From positions 1 through 7,096 of the forward strand of contig CANQJX010000094.1 of NCBI GenBank assembly GCA_947624335.1: 7,096 bases of DNA. The letters run 5' to 3'. Source of the DNA: an uncultured Marvinbryantia sp. (GTDB lineage: Bacteria > Bacillota > Clostridia > Lachnospirales > Lachnospiraceae). Position numbers and translations under genes: made by a program. Positions within the stretch are counted from its first letter, which is position 1. Each line of letters begins with the position of its first letter. The notes beneath the pieces were generated by a model, which had not been told where the DNA came from, searched no databases, and worked only from the letters and a program-made list of their open reading frames with translations. Of the stretch, positions 6,249 through 7,096 are shown piece after piece.

Positions 6249-6257
6249 AGTATAGCA
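6249..6257 (-). promoter_or_regulatory. Possible extended -10 promoter between ftsH and the operon
   Basis: Minus-strand TGC followed by TATACT gives an extended -10 element. No good -35 box is visible at 16-18 bp. Transcription would begin near 6243 and meet the terminator at 6150-6179, producing an RNA of about 95 nt without an evident reading frame. Between them lie a C-rich run (six C's) and a small AGAAG/CTTCT hairpin (6182-6197). It might equally be chance in AT-rich DNA. Confidence 0.3.
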
Positions 6258-6284
6258 TGCGTTTCCAAATAAGTCTGCACAAAC

Positions 6285-6314
6285 TTCACAAATTTGATGT
6301 TCTGTTTTTGTGAA
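6285..6314. repeat. AT-rich inverted repeat just after the ftsH stop
   Basis: TTCACAAA (6285-6292) and TTTGTGAA (6307-6314) are perfect 8-bp arms around a 14-nt loop, starting two bases after the ftsH stop codon. An extra CACAAA at 6278-6283 repeats part of the left arm directly. There is no U-run after it, so it is not a standard terminator. It may stabilise the 3' end of ftsH mRNA or be a protein-binding site. Confidence 0.45.
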
Positions 6315-6316
6315 TG

Positions 6317-7096
6317 TTATACAAAAAGTGTTTCAAACTCTTCCCGCCCGATCTTTTCTTTCTGAATCAGCAACGCCGCGCATCGATGCAGCACTTCCAT
6401 ATGCTCCTCAAGCAGTTTGCGCGCCTTGGCGTGCGCTTCTTCAATCAGATTGCGCACTTCCTCATCGATCAGCGCCGCCACCGATTCGCTGAAGCCTCTG
6501 GACTGCGCGAGATCTCTGCCGATAAATACTTCGTTCTCATCCGAGCCGTAATCGATCAGCCCCACCTTTTCCGACATTCCGTACTGCGTGACCATCGCCT
6601 TAGCCATATGCGTCGCCTCTTTGATGTCCTGCGACGCGCCCGTTGTAATATCGCCGATCACCAGTTCCTCGGCGACGCGCCCGCCTAAGTCCACCACCAG
6701 CGTATCCATCATCTTGCCCCTGGTCATAAACATTTCATCCTTTTCCGGCAAAGGCATCGTATAGCCCGCCGCGCCCATCCCGGTAGGAATGATGGAAACC
6801 GTATGCACCGGCCCCACATGCGGAAGCAGATGGAATAAAATCGCGTGTCCCGCTTCGTGATACGCCGTAATACGCTTTTCTGCTTCGGAGATCACGCGGC
6901 TTTTCTTTTCCGCCCCGATTCCCACCTTAATAAAGGCCTGCTGAATATCTTTCTGAACAATATAGGAACGGTTTCCCTTTGCCGCCAGAATCGCGGACTC
7001 ATTGAGCAGATTTTCCAGGTCGGCTCCGGTAAATCCCGCGGTAGTTCTGGAAATTTCCTCCAAATCCACATCGTCGCCAAGCGGCTTTCCTTTCGC
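6317..7096 (-). CDS. ftsH: ATP-dependent zinc metalloprotease FtsH, C-terminal part (cut by window edge)
   Basis: The last 259 residues are visible; the membrane segments and most of the AAA+ ATPase lie off the right edge. The frame is open to the window end and has no genuine start here. Fragment residues 1-60 are the end of the AAA+ module, including the typical TAGFTGADLENLLNESAILAA stretch. The protease domain follows with the zinc motif HEAGH at 80-84 (E81 catalytic) and the third zinc ligand D157 in GASQDIKEAT. Other family marks are GYTMPLP (111-117), GGRVAEELV (138-146) and the helical end running to EEFETLFV. FtsH is a membrane-anchored hexamer that degrades misassembled membrane proteins and short-lived regulators. 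The C-terminus stops soon after the protease domain, without the long acidic tail of some homologues. It is separated from the carbohydrate genes by a terminator and is not functionally tied to them. Confidence 0.97.
   Translation of the reverse strand, partial: AKGKPLGDDVDLEEISRTTAGFTGADLENLLNESAILAAKGNRSYIVQKDIQQAFIKVGIGAEKKSRVISEAEKRITAYHEAGHAILFHLLPHVGPVHTVSIIPTGMGAAGYTMPLPEKDEMFMTRGKMMDTLVVDLGGRVAEELVIGDITTGASQDIKEATHMAKAMVTQYGMSEKVGLIDYGSDENEVFIGRDLAQSRGFSESVAALIDEEVRNLIEEAHAKARKLLEEHMEVLHRCAALLIQKEKIGREEFETLFV

Noticed and set aside
6219..6256. Plus-strand promoter-like boxes (TATAAT at 6219; TTGGGG/TATAGC around 6229-6256)
   Set aside because: No plausible -35 for the first and poor boxes for the second, and no plus-strand gene downstream.
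1..7096. CRISPR arrays, transposases, phage genes, tRNA or rRNA genes
   Set aside because: I saw no spaced direct repeats, mobile-element proteins or RNA-gene sequences; the window is ordinary chromosomal metabolic content.

Overview
This looks like a chromosomal segment from a Gram-positive Clostridia member, most likely a gut-type Lachnospiraceae (inference). The reasons are strong AGGAGG-type ribosome binding sites, sigma-A-like promoters, a Lachnospiraceae-style cell-wall amidase start, a clostridial-type alpha-amylase with an N-terminal beta-sandwich, and a secreted cellulase with a cellulose-binding module. Every gene I can support lies on the minus strand, so transcription runs from right to left.

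Layout in the direction of transcription: (1) 7096-6317, the C-terminal 259 residues of the membrane protease FtsH; (2) 6316-6052, an intergenic region with an AT-rich inverted repeat, a possible extended -10 promoter, a strong hairpin terminator (6150-6179), a perfect 15-bp palindrome (6117-6131) and a good sigma-A promoter (6077-6105); (3) a tight four-gene cluster with gaps of 42, 34 and 24 nt: a ROK-family sugar kinase (6051-5179), a cytoplasmic GH13 neopullulanase/cyclomaltodextrinase-like enzyme starting at TTG (5136-3043), an aldo/keto reductase with a C-terminal eight-cysteine Fe-S domain (3008-1983), and a secreted GH5 endoglucanase with a lysine-rich linker and a CBM2-like module (1958-471); (4) a terminator at 402-438; (5) a promoter (341-370) and the first 97 residues of a secreted N-acetylmuramoyl-L-alanine amidase running off the left edge.

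The four-gene cluster reads as a carbohydrate-use operon. The GH13 enzyme would cut imported maltodextrins inside the cell, and the ROK kinase could phosphorylate released glucose. The reductase would handle a carbonyl/alcohol redox step on an unknown substrate. The cellulase works outside the cell on beta-glucan. No transporter or regulator is present in the window, so how these activities connect is inferred from adjacency only.

No exotic new system is evident. The points most worth following are the cationic linker and ambiguous signal/lipobox of the cellulase, the missing zinc/ExGH signature in the ROK kinase, the palindrome at the operon promoter, and a possible ~95-nt transcript between ftsH and the operon.
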